The notes beneath the pieces were generated by a model, which did no database searches, was not told the origin of the DNA, and saw nothing but the letters and a program-made list of their open reading frames with translations. The translations under genes and the position numbers were made by a program. Shown piece after piece: positions 24,680-33,908 of a stretch of 64,000 nucleotides of DNA. Each line of letters begins with the position of its first letter. Position 1 is the first letter of the stretch. The DNA lies in assembly GCA_034044135.1 (NCBI GenBank), contig CP139021.1:6548001-6612000 (forward strand), given 5' to 3'. The stretch is from Flammeovirgaceae bacterium SG7u.111. Its GTDB lineage: Bacteria > Bacteroidota > Bacteroidia > Cytophagales > Flammeovirgaceae.

Positions 24680-24996
24680 ATGTTCAATTTAATCTAAAAT
24701 TACTAACATAAACCAAATCTTTAGTACTAATAAGTTAGGGTTAGCATCCCTTATGAACTACAATACATTAAATATTTTTTGAACAACTACCTTAGTTGGT
24801 GTTGTTAGAAGGTAAGAGCAGGTAAACTCAATTAAAAAATCAACTATCGAAAAAATCTGTTTGAAAAAAATAGCTCAAAAAATAGTTTTCCTTCCTGTTC
24901 TTATTACAAAGATCATCTTCAAACGCCTAGTCTACTATGATGGTTGCAAATAAAAAAACTGATTTACATCAGGTTTTGCAAAGACCTATATCATTG

Positions 24997-25010
24997 TGCA
25001 AACGTTTGCA
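24997..25010. promoter_or_regulatory. LacI/GalR-type operator palindrome upstream of uspA
   Basis: TGCAAACGTTTGCA is a perfect 14-bp palindrome that fits the LacI-family half-site pattern with central CG. It lies 105 bp before the uspA ATG. TTTGCAAAG also occurs at 24975 and 25005. The cognate regulator is not in the window. Confidence 0.5.
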
Positions 25011-25114
25011 AAGGCACATATTTGTGTATAGCACATAAGCATAATAACACGCAAAATTTAATATTTTCACCCTGACAAACACTTTATCTTTACCACCTTA
25101 AACAGTAAATAAAA

Positions 25115-25969
25115 ATGAAAAAGATACTAGTCCCAATAGATTTTTCTGACAATTCTATCAACGCATTAGAATATGCTGTTGAAATGTCAAAATTTTTAGG
25201 TAGTGAAATTGTACTATTCAATAGTTATCCTATAGATGTCGCTATGGGCATGGAGTATTCGTCTGGAGCATATATGCAAACCCTTAATGCAGAGGTGAAA
25301 TATGACCACAAACTCCGGCTCGAAGAACTGTCCTCTAAATACACAAACACATTCTACAACAACAGCGATAGACACATTGAGTTTCTCACCATTATTACCG
25401 AAGGCGTAGCTGCCGATAGCATTTACCAAATGACCCTCGATCATGATTTTGACCTTATAGTTATGGGAACACAGGGGGCAAGTGGGCTTGAAGAGGTCTT
25501 ATTAGGAAGCATTACCGCCGCAGTGATTGACAGGGTTGATATTCCCGTGCTGGCTATTCCCGAAAAGGCAAAGTTTGGAGGATTGAAAAAGCTCGTGTAT
25601 GCAACTAACTTCCACGAAGATGATTGCAAAGCCATAGATGGCCTAAGCTTGATAAGCGAAAAATTTAATGCAGAGCTTACTTGTTTGCACATAAATACAT
25701 CGCTAGACAAAAGTGAAGATGACAACCAAAAACTTGATGAGCTACAGCATAACTACAAGTTTGTGCCGCTCAACAAAATCAATTTCAAACTGGTACACAG
25801 CAAAGGTGTTGAAAAAGGGATTATACAATTCCTAAGGGAAAATGATGTGGATATGATAGCCGTACTGCCAGAAGACCGAGGTTTTATTGAAAGTCTTTTC
25901 CACAAAAGCACTACTAAAAAATTGGCTTTCCATTCCGAAGTTCCGCTCTATGTTGCCAAAAAAGTATAA
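25115..25969 (+). CDS. Universal stress protein, tandem UspA domains
   Basis: A 284-residue cytosolic protein of two UspA domains. Domain 1 (about 1-148) starts MKKILVPIDFSDNSINALEYA and has the nucleotide-binding pattern MGTQGASGLEEVLLGS, followed by VIDRVDIPVLAIP. Domain 2 (about 155-284) starts LKKLVYATNFHEDD; its equivalent loop (LPEDRGFIESLFHKSTTKK) lacks the G-x2-G-x9-G pattern, so only domain 1 is likely to bind ATP. It is monocistronic, with its own terminator. A LacI-type palindrome lies upstream. Confidence 0.95.
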   Translation: MKKILVPIDFSDNSINALEYAVEMSKFLGSEIVLFNSYPIDVAMGMEYSSGAYMQTLNAEVKYDHKLRLEELSSKYTNTFYNNSDRHIEFLTIITEGVAADSIYQMTLDHDFDLIVMGTQGASGLEEVLLGSITAAVIDRVDIPVLAIPEKAKFGGLKKLVYATNFHEDDCKAIDGLSLISEKFNAELTCLHINTSLDKSEDDNQKLDELQHNYKFVPLNKINFKLVHSKGVEKGIIQFLRENDVDMIAVLPEDRGFIESLFHKSTTKKLAFHSEVPLYVAKKV

Positions 25970-25999
25970 TGCTCACCAGCAGCTAAAACCCAGAGATTT

Positions 26000-26026
26000 A
26001 AGGCAAGCCTTTCGCTTGCCTTTTTC
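26000..26026 (+). terminator. Intrinsic terminator after uspA
   Basis: AAGGCAAGC (26000-26008) pairs with GCTTGCCTT (26014-26022) over a 5-nt loop, followed by TTTC on the plus strand. Confidence 0.85.
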
Positions 26027-26142
26027 TTTACCTCAAATCGCCCTATATTCACAAAACTAATCGATTGAGGGCGGTTGAGGGTTATTTTTCCCCTTTTCAC
26101 AACCCATAATTCATTTGAACCAACTCAAAAACTCTTTCAAAT

Positions 26143-27156
26143 ATGCCCAGCAGCAAGCTCGCTTTTTTAAGGTACATGGTCATAGACAGGATGCTTAGGA
26201 ATAGGCAACATAAATACCCGACCAAAAATGAAATATTAGAAGTTTGCCACGAAAAATTTGGTGTAAGGTCTATTTCCACCATAGAAAAAGACCTCAATGC
26301 CATGCGACTAGAATTTGATGCTCCCATCCTCTATCACAAAACCTACAAAGGATATTACTACGAAGAGGATGATTTCCAGCTCTTTTCGGTCAACCTTTCC
26401 GATGAGCAAATGCTTGCCCTGAGCTTCGTGGAAACATTTTTAGAAGAATTTAAATACCTGCCTATTTTCAGCGAGTTTTCAGGTGCAGTAGATAAGGTAC
26501 TCGACGGTTTGGAAATAACACGAACCTTTGGCAAGGACTCCAAAAATGTCAACAAATTCATCCAAATTGACAAGTCTCCCTATTTTAAAGGCAGCGATAT
26601 ATTGAGCAGGCTTATTCAAGAAATAGCCAGTAAAAAAGTATTGAGTATCGAATACCAAAAATTCAATTCGGAAAGCTCAAAATATTATACCATCCACCCC
26701 TACTTACTCAAGGAATTTGACGACCTCTGGTACTTAACAGGTTATGTTTCGGATGCTGGCTACGAACAAGTACGAACATTTGGGATAGATCGGGTTTTGG
26801 GCTTTGTACACCAAGACGACAAATATATTCCCCAAGATGAAGTAGGCTTCAATGCTGATGCTTTTTTTAAGAATTGCTATGGAATAACCGCACTCAGCGA
26901 AGAAGCCAACGAAGTAATCTTGTCATTTTCCCCTTTTCAGGGAAACTACCTCAAAAGCCGCCCACTTCATCCTACCCAAAAAGAATTGGTGGACAACAAG
27001 GATGAATATCGCATTTCCCTCGACCTTGTCAACAATTTTGAACTCAGGAAGCTGATACTTGGTTTTGGAGCAAATGTAAAAGTCCTTGCACCCGAAAAAT
27101 TGAAAAAGGATATTCAAGAGGAGCTCGCAAAAGCAATAGGCTCTTACAAGAACTGA
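26143..27156 (+). CDS. WYL domain-containing transcriptional regulator
   Basis: A 337-residue YafY-type regulator. The N-terminal winged HTH (about 8-70) contains NEILEVCHEKFGVRSISTIEKDLNAMR. The WYL domain (about 155-235) contains VLSIEYQKFNSESSKYYTIHPYL and LWYLTGYVSD, ending RTFGIDRVLG. The WCX-type C-terminal extension ends LGFGANVKVLAPEKLKKDIQEEL. WYL domains sense nucleotide-like or nucleic-acid ligands. It lies 4 bp before the NUDIX gene and heads a three-gene group (regulator, NUDIX, ACP phosphodiesterase). Confidence 0.92.
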   Translation: MPSSKLAFLRYMVIDRMLRNRQHKYPTKNEILEVCHEKFGVRSISTIEKDLNAMRLEFDAPILYHKTYKGYYYEEDDFQLFSVNLSDEQMLALSFVETFLEEFKYLPIFSEFSGAVDKVLDGLEITRTFGKDSKNVNKFIQIDKSPYFKGSDILSRLIQEIASKKVLSIEYQKFNSESSKYYTIHPYLLKEFDDLWYLTGYVSDAGYEQVRTFGIDRVLGFVHQDDKYIPQDEVGFNADAFFKNCYGITALSEEANEVILSFSPFQGNYLKSRPLHPTQKELVDNKDEYRISLDLVNNFELRKLILGFGANVKVLAPEKLKKDIQEELAKAIGSYKN

Positions 27157-27160
27157 TAGT

Positions 27161-27712
27161 ATGGGAAGAAAAATATTAGTAGAAAAACTAAACGACTACC
27201 AACCTAGCGATGCAGCAGAAAAAGAAATGCAAGCTCGGATGATTGATTTTGTGGAAAAAAATGAAGATTGTTTTCTCAGAAGTAATCTAAGCGGTCATAT
27301 GACAGGTTCCGCTATCGTCATCGACCTTGAAAGGGAGCATATTCTTATGCTTCATCACAAAAAGCTGAACAAATGGCTTCAGCCTGGAGGGCATGCCGAT
27401 GGGGATACTGATATTTTGAATGTGGCTACGAAGGAGGTAAATGAAGAAACAGGTTTGATGGATGTAAAACCTGTACAAGAAACTATTTTTGATGTGGATA
27501 TCCATGAAATCCCCGAAAGGAAAGGAGTGCCTGCCCACTTTCATTACGACCTACGCTTTTTGCTAGAAGCAGATAGAAACACCCCATTGCAGATCAACAA
27601 TGAATCCTTGGATTTGGAATGGGTAGCTATAAGCGATGTACCGGCTAAAAACGACGAAGAATCGATCATGAGGATGGTTCGAAAATGTCAATCATTATTT
27701 CAGCAATCATGA
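27161..27712 (+). CDS. NUDIX hydrolase
   Basis: A 183-residue NUDIX-fold hydrolase. The Nudix box lies at about 86-108: GGHADGDTDILNVATKEVNE, then ETGL. Compared with GX5EX7REUXEEXGU, the first Glu is Thr and the Arg is Lys, while the metal-binding EVNEE core is kept. This variant is seen in many NUDIX proteins of unknown substrate. LNKWLQPGG just before it is the usual loop. It overlaps the next gene by an ATGA junction, indicating translational coupling. Confidence 0.9.
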   Translation: MGRKILVEKLNDYQPSDAAEKEMQARMIDFVEKNEDCFLRSNLSGHMTGSAIVIDLEREHILMLHHKKLNKWLQPGGHADGDTDILNVATKEVNEETGLMDVKPVQETIFDVDIHEIPERKGVPAHFHYDLRFLLEADRNTPLQINNESLDLEWVAISDVPAKNDEESIMRMVRKCQSLFQQS

Positions 27713-28293
27713 ATTTTTTAGGACATATTTATCTTTCCCATGGAATTGAAGAAATTACCATAGGCAACTTTATAGGCGATTTTGTAAAGGGGAACAAGCA
27801 TGAAAACTATCCTCCCGAAATACAAAAAGGTATTTTGCTACACAGGGAAATTGACCGTTTTACAGATCACGACGAGCAAATCCGTGCAAGCAGCACTCGG
27901 CTAAAGCCTGATTTTGGGAGATACTCGGCAGTTGTTATCGATGTATTTATCGACTATTTGCTGGCAACTAGCTGGAAAAAATTCCATCCACTCAGTTTGG
28001 AAGAGTTTTCCCAAGATTTTTTCCGCATCATCACAAAAAACAAACCCTTACTCCCCGAAAGGGTGCAAGGGTTTGTTCCGCATATGATTGAACACAATTG
28101 GCTCACTGGCTATGCTACTTTATATGGAATAGAGCGCTCGCTTAAAGGAATAGACCGTCGAACATCGAGAGATACGCAGCTTTACAAGGCTACCGGAATT
28201 TTGGAAAAAAACTACACCGAATTCCAAGCCGAGTTCATGGAATATTTCCCACGGGTCATCCAACACACCAAAGCCTTTTTAGGCATCGACTAG
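27709..28293 (+). CDS. Acyl carrier protein phosphodiesterase-like (AcpH/DUF479) protein
   Basis: A 194-residue HD-like helical protein. MNFLGHIYLSHG at the start, then IGNFIGDFVKGN, GILLHREIDRFTDHD and VVIDVFIDYLLATSW are the family signatures, with His/Asp residues that bind the catalytic metal. AcpH removes the phosphopantetheine arm from ACP in enterobacteria; whether this homologue does the same is not known. The start at 27709 is set by the ATGA overlap with the NUDIX stop. It converges with the TolB-like gene, overlapping by 4 bp. Confidence 0.9.
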   Translation: MNFLGHIYLSHGIEEITIGNFIGDFVKGNKHENYPPEIQKGILLHREIDRFTDHDEQIRASSTRLKPDFGRYSAVVIDVFIDYLLATSWKKFHPLSLEEFSQDFFRIITKNKPLLPERVQGFVPHMIEHNWLTGYATLYGIERSLKGIDRRTSRDTQLYKATGILEKNYTEFQAEFMEYFPRVIQHTKAFLGID

Positions 28294-31200
28294 AAATCGT
28301 AGCCCAAAGTGAGGTAAAACTTCGGATCGAGCACCACATTGTCTTCAAGTCCCCAAGCCACATCAAACTTAGTATAGTACCCCATCAGCACTGTTCTTAA
28401 ACCAGCTCCATAGCCAATTAGGAAAGGGTTTTTGAAATTGGAAACTTTCCAGCTAAAATTCCCATCTTCATCTGTTACAGTATTAAGGGCATTTTCTCTG
28501 TTGAAAGGACTGATGCCCGTCCAAGCCGAACCTACGTCCGCAAATCCAACTAGCTGTAAATTCCTGAAAAAATTCGAGTTGATCGTATTTTTTGCAAAGA
28601 ACTTAATAGGTGGGAAACGAAGCTCCGCATTGATAAGCAGATAATCTTGCCCGCTTAATTTGTTGTAATTAAACCCACGCATCGGAGTTACGAAATCTAC
28701 AAAGAGCAAGTCACTATTATTACCTTGCGATACTCCCAAAGCATTATTTTCCCCACCATCATCCGTTTTGTTGAATAACCAATTGTCCATCCCCCCCAAA
28801 ACAAAATCCTTAGGAGACTTGCCCAAAAACTTTCCGTAGGAGAAACGAGTAGCAAATACCAATGAGCGGGAAATCCGCTGATAATTCCTGAAATCAAGTG
28901 TAAATTTACCAAAACTCCTGTCGCCAATATTTAAACTATTATAGTTTTCGTACCTCGCCTTAAAGCGCGTTCCGTGCATCATATTCGTCCCGATCACTAT
29001 GCTATTGTCAAAAATAAATTCCGCATTGAAGCCTGCATAGTTGATGATTTCATCCTGCCTGCCACTGTTGATCACAAGGTCGCTAAACCTTGTGGTAGCA
29101 AAAAATGGTTCTACACTCACCCTCGTAGTAATATTAAGCGGATAAGATACACTACCCTCAAACATGTTAATATAATACCTGTGGCTAAAAGCATCAGTCG
29201 CAGTCTCTAAGTTCCTTCTTTCATAGCGTACCCTATAATCAAACCTTTTCTTTAGGTATTCATATTCGGCATAGATGTTACTATTGTTGAGACTGGTCAC
29301 AAAAAACAATCCTGCATTAATCTTATGATTTTCCAGCACATCGGTCATAGCCGCATCAAACAATAGCCCCCACCCTCTCAGCGGATCGATCTCCAGTGAA
29401 GTAGTCACATTATCAAGAGCAAACATCCTTTCGTAAGGTCTTGATTTGGAAATTTCTACCATCTCACCACTCTCGTCTTGCTCTTCTTTCCCCCCTTTTT
29501 GTTGCGCAACTTTCTCCCTATATTTTTCAAGAAATTTACTTCTTCTGTTTTTAGAAAAAGTATCAAACTGATAATCATCCGTATCTATTTCATCACCCCC
29601 TTGAGCCGTCGTAGTACTATCTGCGACAGGAGTAGGTTGCTCAATGATAATTTCATTTACGTCAGTAGAATCTGAGCCAGAAACTGCCCCTAAAGAATCT
29701 GGAACTGCTACAGCTTGGTTTTGCTGCAAAGAATCTGGCAGGTTCGTCAAAGTAGAATCTTGTATAGCCTTCAAACTATCTTGCGCCTCTTGAGTAGCCT
29801 TCTTTATTTTTTCTATAAGGCGATCTTGCTCTTGCTGTTTTATAAGCTTTTGCTCTTCTAACTTTTTCCTTCTTGCTTCTATCTCTCGCTTGCGCTTCAT
29901 TTCTTGCACATAGCGCAAATCATTAAGCTGTTGGCGGTAAGTTTTTGTGGTAAAAATAGGCTTATCAGGGTTGAAATCTTTAACCTGATAGAGTAAGTCC
30001 TTTCCATCATCGAGCATGATCATCATCAACTCATTGTTCTTGCTCAGGTTATAATTCTGGATACCTGTTTGGTAATTCGTCACTTGAGTGGATACACTGT
30101 CATTCAGGTTATATTTGTATAGGTGCGAAATCCCTCTCTGATCACTTAGATACAGAATTTCACTTGTACTTATAGGAACAGGTTTTACATCTTTGCTCAA
30201 CGTATTTGTCACCCTTCTCAATACTTGTGCATTATCAAAATCATACACAAACACATTGAAATTATCCTTTATATCATCCGCCACATAACCTCTGATTACA
30301 TCTAGTGTATCTGTAACCCTGTTGGAGCTAAATACAATTTTCTTATCCCTTCCTGGCATAAACCTCGGGTTGATATCATCATAAATATCATTGGTAAGCT
30401 GGGTAAGTTTTCGCTGACGATAATCGTAGTAATACAAATTGTTTCTTCCTCTCCATTCCGCACTCAGTGCCAAATAATTCCCACTTGGGTCAATATCAAA
30501 CCCTCGGATATTACTAAAACTCCTAAACACCCTTTTTTCTTTCCTCTTCCTTCCTTGCTTCTTGCCTAATTCGTAAAACCACAAGTGCATTCTTCCATTG
30601 TGTGGTGCAAAAATCCCAAGCTCCGCTTTATCGCGCCAAGCCAAAAGGGGCGCGTTTTTATCTATTTGTTGGTTAATAAGCTTATAACCTCCTGTCAACA
30701 CCTTTTTAGTTTTATCTTTTTTAGTGTCATACACCTTTACCTTCCACCTACCTTTCGTATTGGTAGTGTAGGCAATATACCTCCCACTAGGGCTGTGGGT
30801 CATATCGTTGAAAATAAACTTCTTCCTATTTTTCTTGAATATTTGATCTTCCGTAGGATCTATATGCGATTCGGCAATTACCTTATTTTGTTTTCTATAA
30901 TACTCCTCCCAGCCTTTCATAAAAGACTTGTACGAGATCCCTAACGTATTCTGAATACTATTTTCTTCATTTCTTACTATCCGAATCAAGTTCAACACGT
31001 TGGCAATATTTGACCTACCATACTCCTCCGCCATGTAGTTCCAAATAGATTGCCCAACCAGCCTCGCTTCCTCGCCTTTGAGGTTAGAAACTTTCTTTAT
31101 TCTCTTCTGAGAAAACATATCTCTGATGTAATCATCCATCTCCTCGTCCCAGCCATTGGCTATATAACTAGAAGCTCCGCTCATAAACCACTCAGGCAAA

Positions 31201-31733
31201 TTGAGCAGGTAAGAGTTTCGGAAAATATCCTTTAGAGAACCACCATACATCATCTCAAAAATCAGGATATCGGAAATACTCAGTGAAAGCTCCTCTTTAA
31301 ATTCGGCTTTTAAACCACTAAAAGCCACCTCGACTTCCGAATGGATAAACCGTGTTTGCCCTCCAACCGAATAACCTTGGTAGTAAATACCGATATTACT
31401 CTGTTGCAGATCAATGATGGAGTTATAGATGAGGATTTTTGTCTTGTTGTAAGGAGAGAAACCCACCATATCGGTGATACGGTCAAAATCTTCTTCGGCA
31501 AACTGAGCCGCAAGCTTCGCTACGTCGTACCCACCGTCGTAGAAATAAATATCGAAGTTCATGGTGGAAATATAATTCCACTCTTTGTCCTTGTACTGAA
31601 CCCTGTTCTTCCCAAACTTATTTTTATTAAACTGGGCATGGGTAGGCTGCACAGCGAAAAGCATGGTACCTATAGCAAAAAGTGTCCTTAGCCCAATGGT
31701 ATTAAGCCCGAAGGAAGGCTTGAAGTGTTTCAT
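28290..31733 (-). CDS. TolB-like beta-propeller / Omp85-type barrel outer membrane protein
   Basis: About 1147 residues from the ATG at 31733 (in-frame ATGs also at 31748 and 31787). A signal peptide (GTMLFAVQPTHAQ) is followed by a peptidase-MA-like helical domain (NFDIYFYDGGYD, LPEWFMSGASSYIANGWDEE; no HExxH is seen). TolB/PD40 repeats follow (MTHSPSGRYIAYTTN, FDIDPSGNYLALSAE, KKIVFSSNR), then a charged and Ser/Asp-rich low-complexity linker, and a C-terminal Omp85-like barrel (GFNYNKLSGQDYLLINAELRF, LIGYGAGLRTVLMGY, ending TLGYDF). It probably sits in the outer membrane with the propeller in the periplasm. This is a recurrent Bacteroidota architecture of unknown task. Confidence 0.85.
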   Translation of the reverse strand: MKHFKPSFGLNTIGLRTLFAIGTMLFAVQPTHAQFNKNKFGKNRVQYKDKEWNYISTMNFDIYFYDGGYDVAKLAAQFAEEDFDRITDMVGFSPYNKTKILIYNSIIDLQQSNIGIYYQGYSVGGQTRFIHSEVEVAFSGLKAEFKEELSLSISDILIFEMMYGGSLKDIFRNSYLLNLPEWFMSGASSYIANGWDEEMDDYIRDMFSQKRIKKVSNLKGEEARLVGQSIWNYMAEEYGRSNIANVLNLIRIVRNEENSIQNTLGISYKSFMKGWEEYYRKQNKVIAESHIDPTEDQIFKKNRKKFIFNDMTHSPSGRYIAYTTNTKGRWKVKVYDTKKDKTKKVLTGGYKLINQQIDKNAPLLAWRDKAELGIFAPHNGRMHLWFYELGKKQGRKRKEKRVFRSFSNIRGFDIDPSGNYLALSAEWRGRNNLYYYDYRQRKLTQLTNDIYDDINPRFMPGRDKKIVFSSNRVTDTLDVIRGYVADDIKDNFNVFVYDFDNAQVLRRVTNTLSKDVKPVPISTSEILYLSDQRGISHLYKYNLNDSVSTQVTNYQTGIQNYNLSKNNELMMIMLDDGKDLLYQVKDFNPDKPIFTTKTYRQQLNDLRYVQEMKRKREIEARRKKLEEQKLIKQQEQDRLIEKIKKATQEAQDSLKAIQDSTLTNLPDSLQQNQAVAVPDSLGAVSGSDSTDVNEIIIEQPTPVADSTTTAQGGDEIDTDDYQFDTFSKNRRSKFLEKYREKVAQQKGGKEEQDESGEMVEISKSRPYERMFALDNVTTSLEIDPLRGWGLLFDAAMTDVLENHKINAGLFFVTSLNNSNIYAEYEYLKKRFDYRVRYERRNLETATDAFSHRYYINMFEGSVSYPLNITTRVSVEPFFATTRFSDLVINSGRQDEIINYAGFNAEFIFDNSIVIGTNMMHGTRFKARYENYNSLNIGDRSFGKFTLDFRNYQRISRSLVFATRFSYGKFLGKSPKDFVLGGMDNWLFNKTDDGGENNALGVSQGNNSDLLFVDFVTPMRGFNYNKLSGQDYLLINAELRFPPIKFFAKNTINSNFFRNLQLVGFADVGSAWTGISPFNRENALNTVTDEDGNFSWKVSNFKNPFLIGYGAGLRTVLMGYYTKFDVAWGLEDNVVLDPKFYLTLGYDF

Positions 31734-31911
31734 ATATTTTTTGATCATCGACAAACTATTTATCTTCCTGTCAATATTATTTTTCAAAGAGTATTTGGTC
31801 GCTTTTCAGCATTCGTATCAATAAATATAATAATACTTAAACTAAACTTGTTTGCAAAAGAACACCTTGATAAATCCTCAAATAAAGCAAGCATCGCTTT
31901 ATTTAGGTGGA

Positions 31912-32970
31912 TTAGCCTTTACGTTTAAGCACCCTTCTGATATCAATTTCCTTGGGAAGTTCATTTCCCTTTTCTAACTGATTTACAAAAAGCTCTGCAC
32001 ACCATGGAGAAAGCGAAATTCCTTTTGCCCCTAGCCCATTGAATACACCTATGCTCGGATGTTCAGGATGCAAGCCTACAAACGGCCTACGATCGTATGT
32101 AGCAGGGCGAATTCCCGCTCGCTGTTCTTTTATTTCAAAAGGAACCGACACGAGCGCAGTTAGTTTTTCTAGCAATTTTTCTTTAGCCAATTCGGTTGTT
32201 TCAAGACTCATATCATAATTATCATATGTTGCCCCTATCCTACAAAGCCCATCGTGATGAGGCAAAATCCAACAACCTCGGTTAATAGTCTCTTCAAATT
32301 GCTGATTTTTAAAATCGACCAAAAGCAGCTCACCTTTTACGGGCTTGAAGCGCAACCAATCAAAATACGGGTTGCCCTCTCCTAAAGTCCCCTCACAGAA
32401 AATCATTTTCCCTGCCCTAATGTTTTGCCATTCCACCCCATCGGGCAAAATTTTAACATCTTCTATCGATAAGCTCTTTTCTAGCAAGCATTTTTTCTCA
32501 ATCAAAAAAGCTCGGTATACATCCAGCATCACAGGGATATCCACAAACCCAGCTTTGGTTATCAACATACCCCCAAACTCACCCTTGATTACCCTTTTGT
32601 ACTTTTCACCTTTGTCAAAACCTTTTATATAATCGGCAAAAGAAGAGTCGGCACTTTCCGCCATCCAATAATTCTGCTTCTCTTGCGAGTCGAAAGGATG
32701 GTAAACATTCTTTTGATAGAAAAACCGCTTTCCTAGCTTTATTTCAAGTGTTGGATAGAAGTCAAATAGCTTGGGAAATAGCTCGTCGGCAACCCAAGTC
32801 TTGTTCATCCTTCGCCCAGTAATCGGGTTAAAAATCCCTGCTGCCACCCTCGAAGATGTCTTTTTTGCCCCATTGTCTACCACCAACACACTTTTACCCA
32901 CCTGAAACAAGCTTTCCGCCAGTACAGTACCAGCTATCCCCTGCCCCACTAATATATAATCGTAATCCAT
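31912..32970 (-). CDS. FAD-dependent oxidoreductase (DAO family)
   Basis: A 352-residue flavoprotein from MDYDYILVGQGIAGTVLAES (start 32970; the upstream in-frame extension lacks a match to the family). The GxGxxG Rossmann motif opens the chain. The C-terminal substrate and FAD region reads GIRPATYDRRPFVGLHPEHP, then GVFNGLGAKGISLSPW. These are DAO-family features as in glycine, D-amino-acid and sarcosine oxidases. Substrate is unknown. It is transcribed away from the MBL hydrolase. Confidence 0.9.
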   Translation of the reverse strand: MDYDYILVGQGIAGTVLAESLFQVGKSVLVVDNGAKKTSSRVAAGIFNPITGRRMNKTWVADELFPKLFDFYPTLEIKLGKRFFYQKNVYHPFDSQEKQNYWMAESADSSFADYIKGFDKGEKYKRVIKGEFGGMLITKAGFVDIPVMLDVYRAFLIEKKCLLEKSLSIEDVKILPDGVEWQNIRAGKMIFCEGTLGEGNPYFDWLRFKPVKGELLLVDFKNQQFEETINRGCWILPHHDGLCRIGATYDNYDMSLETTELAKEKLLEKLTALVSVPFEIKEQRAGIRPATYDRRPFVGLHPEHPSIGVFNGLGAKGISLSPWCAELFVNQLEKGNELPKEIDIRRVLKRKG

Positions 32971-33263
32971 CGCTTTCTTTTTTAGGACCTCAATTGTCAA
33001 AAATAACAAAGGACAACTACGGATTTCTTAAATTTGAAACATTATCGATTCAGGAATCCAATTTTTTCATCCATTTGTAAAGATTTCGAAATAACCTGAT
33101 CGATAAATGCAGTGATTTTTGTTCAAATCAAGGCGCAAAAACTGAGCATAGCCATAGTTACATGAGGTTTTTTGTAACGCCGAGTTGGACAAAAAGAACA
33201 AGTTTATTGGTATAGGGTTATTTCTAATTATTTACATTAATTCTTCAAGCACTAAAAACTGTT

Positions 33264-33908
33264 ATGATTACCATTCAAGAATTTACTTTTAATGCCTTTG
33301 GTGAAAATACCTATTTGTTATTCGATGACTCTCGCGAATGTATCATCATAGACCCTGGTTGCTATGATAAAGTTGAAAGAGAAGAGCTTGTTGAGTTTAT
33401 AGAAGAGAAAAAACTTAAAGTGAGCAAGGTGGTAAATACTCATTGCCACGTAGACCATGTACTGGGCAACGAGTTTGCAAAAACGAAATTTGGGGTAAAC
33501 CTTTACATTCCCGAAAAGGAGCAAGAAGTATTGGGTTCAGTCCCTTCTTATGCCCCAGTTTATGGCTTTCCAGCGTATAGCCACGCCGAGCCAGACGGTT
33601 TTCTTACCCCCGACCAAAAGCTCACTTTTGGAAATAGCAGCCTCGATATTCTTTTTGTACCTGGTCATTCCCCAGGGCACTTGGCTTTCTATTGCAAAGA
33701 GCAAAAATTTTGTATTAACGGAGATGTGCTCTTTCACGGAAGTATCGGTAGAACCGACCTTCCGGGCGGAAACCACCAACAATTACTCAATAGCATCAAA
33801 AATGTAATGTTCAAACTTCCTGACGATACGAGAATCTTTTGCGGGCACGGACCTTCTACCAATATTGCCTATGAGAAGAAGCACAACCCATTTTGCGGAG
33901 GGATGTAG
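33264..33908 (+). CDS. MBL-fold metallo-hydrolase (glyoxalase II-like)
   Basis: A 214-residue metallo-beta-lactamase-fold hydrolase. Metal ligands are seen in THCHVDHVLG (HxHxDH), GHSPGHLAFY, NGDVLFHGSIGRTDLPGG (Asp) and FCGHGPSTNI (His). This order matches the small glyoxalase II-like hydrolases that act on thioesters such as S-lactoyl conjugates. The exact substrate is uncertain. It is monocistronic with its own terminator. Confidence 0.93.
   Translation: MITIQEFTFNAFGENTYLLFDDSRECIIIDPGCYDKVEREELVEFIEEKKLKVSKVVNTHCHVDHVLGNEFAKTKFGVNLYIPEKEQEVLGSVPSYAPVYGFPAYSHAEPDGFLTPDQKLTFGNSSLDILFVPGHSPGHLAFYCKEQKFCINGDVLFHGSIGRTDLPGGNHQQLLNSIKNVMFKLPDDTRIFCGHGPSTNIAYEKKHNPFCGGM

Larger units (their letters stand above)
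24386..25114. other. Long intergenic region with orphan terminator and LacI-type palindrome
   Basis: This is 729 bases between the divergent marR-like and uspA genes. It has no ORF of useful length. It holds an intrinsic terminator facing the minus strand (24645-24679) with no gene in front of it, and a perfect 14-bp palindrome (24997-25010) upstream of uspA. The terminator may mark a small RNA. Confidence 0.5.

Noticed and set aside
28290-31733. Active metallopeptidase domain in the TolB-like protein
   Set aside because: The N-terminal domain resembles peptidase-MA proteins, but no HExxH is visible, so no peptidase activity is claimed.
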